Shown one piece after another: positions 42,892 to 56,000 of a stretch of 64,000 nt of DNA. The notes under the pieces were generated by a model. That model was given only the letters and a program-made list of their open reading frames with translations. It was not told the DNA's origin and did no database searches. The position numbers were made by a program, and so were the translations under genes. Position 1 is the first letter of the stretch, and each line of letters begins with the position of its first letter. Source of the stretch: Glandiceps talaboti (Eukaryota > Hemichordata > Enteropneusta > Spengelidae); assembly GCF_964340395.1 (NCBI RefSeq), contig NC_135556.1, positions 17,015,642 through 17,079,641 of the forward strand, written 5' to 3'.

Positions 42892-43217
42892 TTGAATTGT
42901 AACTCTGACAGACTTTTGGACTTGCATTCAGTAATCCGTTCTCGACGGCTAACTTTCAATCGAATTCAGTTGAAGCATCCCAAATTAATTTATTCAGCAT
43001 CATCCGACAATTCTTTGTTGTTGTCGTTTTTCTTATTTAGAATACATCTGTCATTATTTTTCACACTTTATACTCACGGTATCTCGTCAATGTAATTGAA
43101 ATTAGAATATTTATTAATCAAAAGTTCTCCAATATTCGCTAAAAAAATTACCCTTTCTGTTGGCAACTGGCATTTTACGAAAACAACCTCCGAGTACTAT
43201 CCGGAAGTTCTCTGTCG

Positions 43218-43230
43218 TAATTATGCAAAT
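43218..43230 (+). promoter_or_regulatory. Octamer fused to homeodomain site
   Basis: TAATTATGCAAAT contains the POU octamer ATGCAAAT (43223-43230) overlapping TAATTA. The overlap also resembles the reverse of the POU4 consensus GCATAATTAAT. Confidence 0.4.
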
Positions 43231-43635
43231 ATTGTGTTTTGGGTAGTCATAAACATTAGGTACTTGTTCAGTATACATGCCAATCCGGAAATATATTATT
43301 ATATTGTCTACGACAGGTGTGTTTTAAAGGGTAGCTTCCGACTACAGTGCCATGCAATTACTAATTGTATAGAAGTTAATGACATTTGAGTGCTGTTTTT
43401 TGTAATGCGCATGCGTATACACGAAGATGGAACTTGGTGAGTGCTGTTGTTGTGGTGGTGGTCGCAATATGCGTAATTTGTATATTTCAATGATTTGATA
43501 ATACTAGTAACGTTGTTTTTAGGGATCCTAACGAAGTGCGAACAACTTTGATACCAAATCAAAGTAACCACTTGAACTTTACCACCCCCCCCCCCCCAAT
43601 ACATACGACTGTGTGAACCCGACCACATGTATACC

Positions 43636-43705
43636 TTGAGTTTATAGCTTCACGCATTAAGTTAACAAGAAACCACCCTCGTATTCCAAATTGCCTTGCC
43701 GCCAT
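43636..43705 (-). CDS. Possible first coding exon of an unidentified minus-strand gene
   Basis: On the minus strand, an ATG inside a YY1-type AAAATGGCGGC starts MAARQFGIRGWFLVNLMREA followed by INS and a split Arg codon. A possible donor AAG/gtatac follows at about 43635. The codons use several CpGs. An X-box lies about 110 bp upstream. I found no downstream exon within the window. A loose resemblance to the lead-in of small class I methyltransferases is only an impression. It may be a chance open stretch. Confidence 0.25.
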
Positions 43706-43813
43706 TTTCAGGATAAGGTTAAGCATTTTAAACCGATGACTGGCGGTCAATACCCTGAAATCTTAAAATATGATGAGATGAAATTATGGTTCTTTAGTCT
43801 GAGAAATGAGCCT

Positions 43814-43826
43814 GTTGCTAGGCAAC
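43814..43826. promoter_or_regulatory. Perfect RFX X-box
   Basis: GTTGCT-A-GGCAAC fits the X-box consensus RYYNYY-N(1-3)-RRNRAC with both halves intact. RFX factors bind such sites, characteristically about 100 bp upstream of ciliary gene starts. A second YY1-type ATGGCGG lies at about 43842. Confidence 0.55.
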
Positions 43827-44539
43827 TAACGATATGTTGTCATGGCGGTCGGTGTGATATTAAAGTTCACTAAAGGAAAAACAAAGACGGGTGCCAGAAA
43901 AGGAAAAAATAAGGTCCGTTCAGAAGGCTATGTTTGATATAAAGTTTTTTATGGTCGTTGTTTCCCTATATACAGACTAGATATACACAACTTGCTGACT
44001 TAGTCATGATGGTACCGCTTCTTGATAAATAGACATACCGTAACAACTATATTTCTATTCATCAATCATGAAATTGTGTTGATGTCGTTGTTTTATTCAG
44101 AAAAAAAAGGGTTAAACAAAGAGCAAACCCTAAATGAATCGCAATTCACTGTAGAGGTTAGGTGGTCAAATATGGGCAATTAATTTTGTATATAAAGTGA
44201 TTTTGTTAGACATTCAGTGTTTTTATGCTGCCTTTGTAATTTTAATGACTTTCAATTCGAGCATGGTGATCATGATCATCATAATGTCTTGAATAGTACA
44301 GTCAAGACAAGTTTTTTGTCGATGATTATTAGACTAAATGTCTACTTCACATTTATTTTCTTTTTTAATTTCAACTTCTAAGGCAAACTGACAAACCATA
44401 GTCTTGGTAGAGTAGTTTACCAAAAGTTTCAACATTACATACACAGTACTAGTTGACTGATAACATCTACTGAATTGTAACGACCAGTGACATATTACCT
44501 TCGTTATGTGATCAATTCACTGCTGTCGAATCATCCAGA

Positions 44540-44552
44540 GGTCAAAGGTCAT
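44540..44552 (+). promoter_or_regulatory. Nuclear receptor DR1 element, perfect
   Basis: AGGTCA-A-AGGTCA, identical over 13 bases to the element at 42879 but in the opposite orientation. Confidence 0.55.
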
Positions 44553-45858
44553 GGGAGAACGAACAATGACTTGTTTTTCATCCGTCGTCTGTCCGAATCA
44601 TATCAGGTTAATTTTAATGCGTATACTTCATAGTGGAATAGAGCAGGGTGCCGTGCGTCTAAACATTGCAAGAGTGTTTAACTTGAACTGTTTAAACTAA
44701 TGTCACATGTCACTGAAAATGTCACAGTCTCACAAACATTGACAAGGAGATGGGTGGAGTAATTCATGGATGAAAATAAATTGCACTTTAAAGGACCCAC
44801 GCCTAGCTTAGATTGTCGGCCATATATTAAACCAGCTGGTAAAATACAAGGTATTTCTTCGTGTTCATGACGACAAATTTTGCTTGATGTTTAAGATTGA
44901 GTACTGGAAATGTGTTTTTTAACCTTTTCCTTTTGTCTTCTTTTATTTGATTCCAACGGAGAAAACAAAATTAGAACAAAAATTAATTAGTTTCATTTAG
45001 AGGGTCTTAAAATGAAATATATATTTCAAAGCAAAAACAAGTCAGAACTGTAAATTACACATGTCTGTTACGTTGTTATTACTGATGTTAAAAAATGACG
45101 GCATCGACCTTGAAATTGACATTGGCAGATTGTTTTCATTCAGTTTTTGTTTTGATTAGTAACATTTTGTTTGGATAATATTTATGTTTTTAACAACGCA
45201 GCGGCACGATCCCCTTCTATACTACTGTCATTTTGGTTAATAAAGTAATCGAAATAATCGCAATTCATCTGTTTAATCAGTCGTTTAACGTTGGAAATCA
45301 ACAACCTTGACGTGTGTGTTTTAATCCATTTCACCTGTTTGTGGTTTAGATAATTTCGATCAGTTTCCATAAAGCCCGCCACACAGTTTTCTTTTGTCAT
45401 TTCCTTCTTTACCATTGTCTCGTTTCTTATCACAGTGTATGAAAAAAAGGTGTGAAATGCATTATTTTGAAATGTCAACATGATGAAATGAACAAAGCCA
45501 CTATGAAATGAACATATTGAAACGATTCTATTCATTCTCTTTATACACTAGATTAGTATATTGACTTTTTCCTTTAGTTGGATAACACAAAGCTAATTCT
45601 CATTTCTGTTACAGCTTGCAAATCCCTTTATCAACACCATGGTATTTTCCCAAGCCATTAGTAAATCCGTTTTTATGGAAGATTTGTTAACTACGTCAAG
45701 TCGTTCAACCGGAGATCATCTTCCGTAGCGGCGTTTATTTTATTTTTGTACTCCCTTGATCATGGGTATAATCTTAATAAAGGTAACATGTACTTTATCA
45801 CAACGCTATATACGTATGTTTCATTGTATAGTTCTGCCGTTACGGTAATACTTTCCGT

Positions 45859-45979
<121 letters not shown>

Positions 45980-46097
45980 TACAGTAATATTTTCCGCGTG
46001 TATTTCTACCGTTATACTTTCTGCAGTAATACTTTCCGCGTGTATTTCTACCGTTATACTTTCTGTGTATATTCTACCGCAACACTTTCTATGTAAT
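45980..46097. repeat. Minisatellite, about 43-bp unit, 2.5-3 copies
   Basis: Units contain CAGTAATACTTTCCGCGTG, then TATTTCTACCGTTATACTTTC. A further partial unit (CCGTTACGGTAATACTTTCC) lies on the other side of the (AT)n tract at about 45838, so the tract is embedded in the array. Confidence 0.85.
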
Positions 46098-49000
46098 AGT
46101 TCACCTAGTTTCCACTCCCTGCAACAATAGTGAACTTCTGTATGTAAGAAGGGTAATGCTCAGTTTGACCCTGCCGAACAACGCAGCTTTCCCCCGGATA
46201 CTCCGGTTTTCTCCTGCTTCAATACTAGGGCAGCACTAGGGCGCTGCTCTTGTGGCGACCTTTCAAATTTATTTGAACGAATAAAGATTATTATATTAAA
46301 AATAGCTACCCTTGAAGAAAAAGTGGTTTTTCCCATGTTTTCTCTATTGTGTATAATCGTGAATAGCTTTAGCCTTCTATGCAATGTAACTATATATTGA
46401 AACAGATCATGGATAATTACAACAAGTGGTCCATGACGGAACTGTTGATTGTCATTCGACAATACCAACGACAGACCCGAACACCTCCAGTCGTGTGCTG
46501 TACTTTGCGTTCAGTGATCCTCGACTCAGCCGTTGTCCTAATACAAAATAAGACGACCAATTCCTATCCAACAGTTTGCGAACAGAAAAATAAAGAAGCA
46601 TAAACATCTGAAGCAAATAAATGTCCAAGAAAAATTATTATGGGCAATGAAAGAAGGAACTCGACTACACTTGTCTATAAACGGGCTATAAACACACATA
46701 ACCGGTATGAATTTCTACCTTTAATTAGTTCGACTCACTTTGTCAAATTCGTTGTATGGAGAAAAGCAAACAGTTATAAAGATATTGGTTATAACTGTCC
46801 GTCGATGCAGACCATCTCATTAATATTTAAAACACATGGCCTGTTTCCCACAGTCCTCCCGCCCTCCTCTATTGAATACGGGCCAGTGTAATGATGAACT
46901 ATTGGTCGGTACAATAGACCCGTTTGTAAATGCATTACGGTTTTCTTCGCAGCTTAACCGTGCTATGGCGTTCCTTTATGAGATAGAACTAACCTTTTGA
47001 CATCCAGAAGCTAATACATGTTGTAGTTTTGTTTTGTTGGTTTGTTTTGGGGTTGTTGTTTGTTTGTTGTTTTTTTTTGGGGGGGGAGAAAGGAGAATGG
47101 TACATTTTTAAGATAAAAGACGAACACAAATACCCACACAACCAAAAAGTTCATTAACTTGCAAAAAAACCCCAAAGAAACATGTCAATGGTTCAGACTT
47201 CTTCAGTTTATTTGTATTTGGTGTGAATATGATTCTTGTCGGATAGCACTTTAATGCACCTAGCTGACAATGAATTACAACTTTCTTAGTAAATGTGAGT
47301 TAATCTACACTTGTTATCAGATCGATTACCTTCCGAACATGAACGAACAAATCCGAAGTTTTCCGAATATGTCTTCATATTAATGATAAAATGTCGTTAT
47401 CAACCTACAGTCCCCAAGTGTAACAAGAAATTGAATGCTGTTTGTGGAGCGGACGGTAAATTAATGTCCCTCGCCAAAAGTACACAAAAGAAATAGGGTA
47501 ACGCTGTGCGAGTTGGGAATAATATAATTTTCAATTAAATTGGATGGAGTCCTAATTGAAAAACTTCTTTTTTGATCATCAGAGCAAGAGATATATTATT
47601 ACAGACCGATGAGGAAACCTGCCATTGTGCTCAAATATTTATGGCAACAAGATGGTGTTCATATTGTTGCTATTCTTATGGGACTTTCTTTGTTGATAAT
47701 TTCTATCGCTAAGGACTTATTAACCTCGCTAAATAACCAATGACTCGGGAACGGCGTCTCGTTACGCCGGCCACGCAATGGTTGGATTACACTTCTTAAG
47801 GTATAAATAGCAGAGCTGGTGAGGGACAACGCGACATGCAAAAGTAACAAGTTAAAAAGAAAGTCAGAGTTGTTGAAAATGCAGGTGGCGATACACGCAG
47901 AAATTATTGCCATGACGTGTCCCAGCGTGGGAATGACTTATTCATTGCACGGTTTCAAAGCCTTGCGCTAAAGCGTGACTTCTCGCCTGAAATGTTATGT
48001 CGTTCGAATTTTTTACATCACTAGAAACACTACCCTCCGACGTACATTGTTCTAACATGAAGAACCTTTCTTGCTATGTTTCTGCAAGATTTGCATACAA
48101 ATATAAGTACTACGTCTGTACGTGAAAACATAGAATGATGCGATGATAACATCAAATGAAGAGTTTGAAATCAACGGACCGATCGTCAATTGGTTATCTG
48201 TTATATAATCACACTATATAATTATAGCCATTTCTATTTCGTATTCATCCGTCATTTCTCGTTATAGTATTTTTCATTTGCAAAAACAATGAGATGTTTG
48301 AAGCGTAAAATTTAACTGTGTGGGGAATACGATTATCCATAAAGTTACACCCTTACCCGTTCTAGCATTACCAACCTGGGATTTGCTCTTACAGTTAGCA
48401 TAACAGCTCTGTTTCGTAATATTATATCGGGCTCTATGAAGAATTATCGCTCTCTACTTTTTGAAGTGTGTCCATTTCATCGCGTATGTCATTCCTATGT
48501 CAGTATACATTAAATTTACCCAGTACACATTGTTGTAAGAAGTACACAAATGTACATTTCCGTATTTCACCATGACTGTTTTTTTGTTTTAAATACTTGC
48601 ACGCCATTGAATGACACAGTACAGTGTGATATATATTTCTGCACATTTTGCATGTTTTGTAGATAGACAAATTGAAAGTAACTATAAATAAAAATAAACG
48701 TTTTTGACATTTTATAATACATTCTGTACTTTTATGAATAAAGTAAAACTTTATATTTTGCCATCCACATTGCAGGATGAATACTCAGTGATAACACTTT
48801 CAACTATATAATGTGAACACTGCATAAGCCTACGCAACAAGTAATGGAATAAACTAAATATAAAAAAAGTACAAATGCCCGACAAAAAATATTAAGGCTT
48901 GCCGGTAGATGTATTTTAGATTTTCAATATTAAGTTATAAAACAGTAATGTTTTGCGAAACTGTTTCCATGGTGATACTTTGACAACTATTATGTTATTG

Positions 49001-52000
49001 CTGTTGATTTTGTCGTCATTCGTAGAGTATTTTACTTCATGTAAACGTGAAATTTAGTACACAACAAACACTGCGCAAGTTTCAAACGTGTGTACAAGTA
49101 TATATCAAGATAAAGTTTATTCTTTATATTGTTTGTAAATTCCCATCACTCGATCTTCTTCCAAACCTCATGGCACACTTCGCCTCTAACACTCAGTTTA
49201 ACAACGAATCGGGTTTCTCGTCAGATGTATTTTCGTTGATGTCAATTCGTTTGCAGATTGCTTTGCGACAGAGAATTGTAATAGAACTGTAGCCGTAATC
49301 GGCAAAATTTAAGCACGTGTACCTACTTCGTTTTGTTTTAGAAAGGAATTTGCACAAATACAAAGACACTAGTCTTTCAAATACATCTGTCGATGATATT
49401 ATTCTTGATTTCCCATATCTATCAGTAGGACTTGATTTTTCAAAATCAACCTTTTATAGTGTTGGTTGTTCCTTACGAACTAATTCACGAACTCTTTGTA
49501 TTCCCCCATACATAAATTCAACACAATTTAAAAAATATATATATTTTACGGTGCGAACAACATTTATTTCAAAGAATTATAGGATGTACATATATATTGG
49601 TTGTTTGTCACTAAACAGAATGACAGACTTTTTTTAAACTACAAAATTAATGAATCCATCACAATTAAAACTATATTTGAATGTGAAGATACAATTTATA
49701 TCAAGGAGTTTAGAAATGTATCAAATATGTGTACACAGGCATACAAAGGGTGTTTTCAAATATCGTTCCAAAATGAGGATTAAACAAAACAAAATGGACG
49801 GAAACAGGTTGTTTTTGAGATCATGGCGTCAGAATGTAGTATTGTAATGAAATGAACACATCTCTGTTTTGCGAAATGAGACCGTAGAGAAATTTGTACA
49901 AGTAAATGAATATGAAATCACGCATCATTATAGGACATATGGTTTTTTTTTCCAGTTTGGCTTGGATAACGACTCTCTTTAATTTCTACTTCTGATAAGA
50001 GAGATCAGTAAAAAGCAATATCGCTTCTCTCAAAAGTCATTTATGGCACATGCTTTCAAACCGAATATTCCTGTCATCTTCGATATCTGTAAACTTTATT
50101 ACTAACTCACCTTTGTCACAATCCTGCAATAAAAGCTCGATAAGAACTCACATTCATTGTGTCCGTGTATCAATTCACTCCGGCTTGTAACTTTAGTAAT
50201 CAGACGAACGTTTCGGGACACTAGTTCGCTGCCGAATAATTTATCATTACGTACGCTTGGAAGTCCACTCAAAGACAAAAAAACAAAAATCTGACACCTA
50301 TTAAAAAAGAAGAAGATCGAGGCGCCAAGTCCTGCTCTCTTTTTGAATATTTCAATATCCAGACTTCAAAACGCCAGGACATGACATGACTTGGCGGTGT
50401 ACATTTATGGATTAATCGACATGGAATATTATGCTTTCTTATCTATTTATTGTTGTATTTTTCATTAGTTGTTTCGTGCGTTTATGGACAAATTCGTAAT
50501 CAACACATCAAAGAGAAAGCATATGGTGACGAGTGTCTGATAACGGTGTACGGTCACGCTGAAAGGATTTTCTCCTTTTGCTCAGTATGAAGAATCTTCA
50601 TGTTAATTGAATTCGCAGGCAATGTTTATGCCTCAAGGCGGCGTGGCGAGAAATTCATCTGCACTTTGTAAAATTTTAAATAGTTTTAGCACGGTGTTCA
50701 TCTCGTAACAAAAAAAAGGAATGACATTGCTAGAGGACATAGAAGCGAGATGACGGTGTGACACTGTCCCTTAAGCTTTGTCACTATTCCAACTCGTTTT
50801 TTTTCTTGAATCTTGTTTTTCTAAAACACAACTATAGATAGGGGTATAAAAAGTGACACAGAAAGAATGAACAGTTCTCTATTCAGTGGACACTCACGAC
50901 GTGCCTACAAGACCAGAACACTAACAAGAAAATACAGTTGACGCCAAGTGGTTTCATTTCTGTACATGGTGACATTTTCACCTTAGAGGTTATACCTAGC
51001 TGGCAAAGCAGAGCGCCTTACGATCGGCTTTCCTGAGTAACCTTACCGGTTTACCACCTCCTGGGACGAAACCCGAACGACTTTTATGTTGAATACTAAC
51101 AAAGAGTTTACTGCTATCCATGTACATGAAAACACGTGATAAGCGTTTGACACCACGTCTCAGTAGCCCAAGGCTAGATAAACTATATCTCGCCAATGCT
51201 GCTCAAATACACTTACACGCTAAGTTAACCTTTCTAATTGTCCTTAGGAAACACAGGCGGACACTGACAAATACACGTGTAGCGGTTATCAAGTAACCTG
51301 TATACACAGACAACGGTTGCTTACATGTTGTCAACGGAAAAGTTAAATTTCCGTAAAACTAAAATTGTCTTGTGGTCGTAGACTCCATTATTTGACGATG
51401 ATGCGAAAAGTGGTGGCTAACTATCAGACGAAAAAAAAAAGTAAGAAAATCTCCTTAATTTTTTTCGAAAATTTACCTGAAATTGAACAACCAGTTGAAT
51501 TGCTACGCTATAATGTCTTATTTGTTTAATTATTTTAATTTGTTTACTTTTGTCAACGTATACAGGGGAAAAAACTCGTTCATCTAATCCATTTTTACCA
51601 ATTGACACCTGTTAAACGTTAAGAAGATAATTTTGTAGAGCCGCCAAAAATCAGGAGCGTTATATTGATTTATTTAAAGAAGTTGAAGTGTTAGATATTG
51701 GAGCATCTGGAAGTTTTGTATACTGAAAAACATTCTTTTGTTACCAGCCAATTTTCATGACCTGAACCATCACTAAGGAAACTAAACCAAGCATAACTTC
51801 AGATATTGAGAGCGACACAAAGAGATGTCAATGACTGTACCATCACGTTGATTAGGATAGCCGTAGGCATTTTGTAGCTTTATTTGACAGTTCGACAACT
51901 CAATATCTCATATATCTGACATTATGGACTCTGTGTTGATCATGAACACTAGATCGCTTTGAACTTTGACCTGGGCTGTTTAAGTCAATGTATGTATTAT

Positions 52001-52701
52001 TTCTTTGAGATTTGATTTTTATGTTAAGTTATAACACAAAGCAATAAAAGAATTTCGATGGATCACGAACTAATATTGAATTTTGGCGTTCCAAACAAAT
52101 TTTCGATTTCATCTAAAGTTTCTGATACTCAGAGGATAGACAATACAGAGGGAGTTTGTACATTTAATGTATATCAAGCGAACGTGTCTCAACATACTAA
52201 ATACGGAGGAATATATTTAAAATGTCCTCGATCCAAACAAAAGTTGCGAAATAGCGAATAGCTTAATCTCAAAGTACTGTCTGTCAACATTCTTTGTAAA
52301 TGTATTGACATTCGATGTGTTCTACACTTGAATTTAGTCATGTTATCCTATCCGATGAAAAAGACTTTCTGCGTCGAACTTCAAAATCTGACTTTGTGAT
52401 TTTCAGAAGTTTGTACTATCCAAGAATATTTCAAAGGCTTTTAGATGACTATGCAAATTAACAGAATATGGGTAAAATAATAAATAAATGTACGTTACTT
52501 GTTCTTAAAGAGCGAAAAGCTCTTAAACACACGCCTTTTTATTTGTTGATGCTGGTTTTGTCAATGTACTGATATATATGTTTTTGATGAAACTATACAT
52601 TTTATGTACTAATATACAAATTAAATTGAATGTATACGCAACCAAATGTATCACATATTCCAATAACTGAATGTCTTCTTGGTAAATGATAAACACAAAT
52701 A

Positions 52702-52705
<4 letters not shown>
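46098..52705. other. Intergenic, no protein gene recognised
   Basis: Unique DNA. Isolated motifs are TATAAATA at 47802-47809 and TATAAAAA at 50845-50852 (neither with a well-spaced initiator), CGTGGGAA (CSL type) at 47926-47933, octamers at 48089 and 52451, and a DR1 at 51960. A G/T-rich low-complexity stretch lies at 47019-47096. The minus-strand frame at 50996-51196 has no recognisable domain. Confidence 0.6.
51960..51972 (-). promoter_or_regulatory. Nuclear receptor DR1 element
   Basis: TGAACTTTGACCT on the + strand, that is AGGTCA-A-AGTTCA on the minus strand, close to the HNF4-preferred form. Confidence 0.5.
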
Positions 52706-52743
<38 letters not shown>

Positions 52744-53029
52744 TACATAAAAAAAACACAAACAAACACAAACAAACAAACAAACAAACAAACAAACATA
52801 CATACATACATACATACATACATACATACATACATACATACATACATACATACATGTACATACACGCATGCATGCATGCATGCATACATACATACATACA
52901 TACATACATACATACATACATACATACATACATACATACATACATACATACATACATACACATACATACATACATACGCACGCACGCACGCACGCTCGCT
53001 CGCACGCACGCATGCACACATAAACACGC

Positions 53030-53060
<31 letters not shown>

Positions 53061-53070
53061 AACACTCGCG
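52706..53070. repeat. Compound (CA)n-(CAAA)n-(CATA)n-(CGCA)n array
   Basis: CA, then CAAA, then long CATA tracts broken by a GTACATACACG(CATG)4 island, then CGCA/CGCT and CA. It has the same block order as the 37.7-kb array in reverse sense. It gives the long Tyr-Val-Cys-Met frames, which are not genes. Confidence 0.95.
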
Positions 53071-56000
53071 CGCGCGTACATAAACGTGACACGCGACAAG
53101 GTGCTATATTATTAAACAAATTACTTGGTTATCATAACCTTGGAATATTTTATTTTGGTCTCTTAATTAGTCATTACTATCAAAAGAATTAGGTTGACGT
53201 GTTGATAATGGTTTATGTTATCAAAATATGCGATTGTTCGAATCTCATTCGTTTACGTTTACGTGTCTATATCTACGACAGTAGCAAAAACTTATTATCA
53301 AAAAAACAGATCAATGGATAAGGTAATTAAGGGTCACATTTAATTTTTTTTTGTGTTCTTCACTTTGCAGCTACTTGACTCGCATGTCAAAGTGTTGAAT
53401 ATTAATCCAGATAGGTCATTTACAATATTTTTTTTTTTAAAAAGGAAAACATTTATTGCTGAATGTAGTGCGTTTAGATTATACGCTATACTAAGGTTAC
53501 ATTTTCATGTGTAGTTGTTATTCTAAGACAGGCTTGGTTAGAGAGAATGCTAGAGATGCAATAATACAAAACGTAGAAAGACTATGTGAGTCAAGGATCG
53601 AGAGTGGGATTTGAAAGGTGAGAATAAAACACTTTTTTTTTTTTTTTTTTAAACTTCCTTCAAATACTGGCGTGTGTCTTCTTAATTGTATAGAGCTTAA
53701 TCTAGAAGACCTGGCTGTACTATGAAAGTGTGATGAAGTTTATCAGTGAACACAAGCTTATGAAAGAAGCCACGCCAATGGGAATCTATGAAGAATTAGT
53801 ATGATTAACATCTCCCATTGTATAAAAAAAGTGTAGCTTAAGGCTAGAGATAGGGATATGAAATATGAGCTGCTTATGTGGCTGTGTAGATTTCTCCAAG
53901 AAACGAATGATAATAATTTGTCTTATCTCTTTGCCTGATCAAAAGGTACCCGCCTACTTTGTACAGTACCGCTACCGCTGATAACAAATATTCGCTATTG
54001 TAACTGATACCTATCCATTCACTGGTGACGTTCTGGCTGAGTGTGTCCCACCTGATACCTGTCCAAATCGTGTCCGTTTTGACGTGTCATTTTGGAATGT
54101 TTTACTTGGTTTTAGGATAAAATAGAGGTCATGTCTAAATACTGCGTAGGTTGGCGAGCCTGTAGATGGGTGTGCATACACGTTGTTTTGTCAGGGACAT
54201 ATCCGAACTTTGGTCATATCATTCTAGGTCGACATACTCTAAATGCATGCAGGCCATATTTTATCAGAATACGCCTCCCCGTATATTAAAAATCCTTTGT
54301 CATGAGTCGATCTGTTTCATCATGGAAGTGAGTTTTCCTTGTGTTTTGGGCAATTGGATCACCGTTAAAAGCAAGTTTCATCTCGCTGAAAGTAGATCAA
54401 GTTTCGCGTTCTGTAATATCTTAAATTGCCTCGCTGATATTCCTGATTTTATTTCAAAAGTTTCCAATCAAATTAAACGTCGGTTGATTATCAATATCTC
54501 AAACCTTAGTTTGTTTGTTTGTTTTCAACATTTTAGAAGCAGTCACGCCCCCGGCTGTATACTATTAAATGTCATGGTGAAAATACAGTGAATAAGTTTT
54601 TTTACACAATCGATTATCTTATTGCAACTATTATTGTGACATACTCTTTGCCGTTATAGTATCAAAAATCTACAATTGTACTGTGATATATCATCAGCTA
54701 CAGGGTACTTTCACGTCGAAAAAAAAACCCGCCTGAAATGCGCATTAAAATGCTCTATATATCAGAATTGGTTGACTATCCCTGGATCTTCATTCGAAAA
54801 GTTATCTTTCTTTACAATTTTTTTTCTTCAAATAAAGCTTAATACTACCGTGACGTTTTGTATATGAGTTGAAATGAACGGCAATGTAGCGGGATGTGTA
54901 TATTCCCACGACACCCTCTTATATAGGGAAATTACAATTTCTAGCACCAATTTTTGTCGTCAGGCGAGATCTCCGTGCGCAGTTTTTTCATTTGACTGAA
55001 CCTCATGAGTGATTGTTAGTAATATTGCATATTTTAGCAAGTCCCTTGTCACTATAAAAGTCGCCAGTTTGCTGTACCACTCATGTACGGTGTTCGCACT
55101 GAAACAATACAGCATTGAGTATCATCCAGGCGTAAACGTAACACCAATATGCACTCTGTCTGTTGCTGTCATTGTTGATCTTCTTCAAATAACCAAGACT
55201 GCACAATTTCATAGGCGTCAGCACTAGGATGCCCTCGCCATGGTCTCTACACAATGTTAGTGCTACTCTTAACATATTTCAGACGCTTCTTGTAATCGGA
55301 CTCCTAGTACACAATACTGTCAGAGTTAATTTCATAAAGAAAATTCGGCACTGACAAGGTTACCCATAAAAATCACACATTGGACATTATTAGTGTAAGA
55401 CTCACCTGTAATAATTTTTTTTTAAAATTGTTTCAAATAACAAACAGTCTTAAGAACTAAACAATATATAAGTACTAACATAAAACTTTGATGACCGTTG
55501 TTCATGCATTCATTCAGTTTTGTTACTAATACTGTGTATTATGTGTATCTATGAGTGAACCGAGATTTCTCGACAAAACACGCAATAAATTTTTCACAGC
55601 GGTGCTGACACCGATTAACTCCACGATAAACGGACAACATACCGGCGGATCTATAATAGATTAAGTAGTGAAACATACACGATCATCGCCACACTCTTCA
55701 ATTTATGTACATTTCAAACTTGGTTAGTTCCATGCCAATGTCCTAGCTCGACTGATACCCACGACACAGCATTGTGTTTACATACTAAGCATTGTCGTCT
55801 ACAATTCCCATCGCTAATTTTCTAAGACTTTTTAATGCGGCAAATTTGACGACGCTGATTTTTTTTTCTTTTCTAAAAAGAGGGTGCATCAGCAGCACGA
55901 ATGACATTTGATATCTCGTTTTTCACGAGATCAATTCTTTTCATATTTGCTTTAATTGGTAGTTGCACGGTATTGATGTTCAAGTCAAAGGCCGGCTTTT

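Noticed and set aside
45182-45535. 117-codon minus-strand frame
   Set aside because: No recognisable family or motif. Composition looks like translated AT-rich DNA.
47802-50852. TATA boxes at 47802 and 50845
   Set aside because: No initiator at 28-33 bases and no downstream open frame. Kept only as notes, not as promoters.
50996-51196. 66-codon minus-strand frame with a basic C-terminal part and a possible gtaagg donor
   Set aside because: No family recognised and no matching acceptor or neighbouring exon. Not enough to call.
54166-54591. 141-codon frame
   Set aside because: No domain, no conserved-looking motif, and no splice or promoter support.
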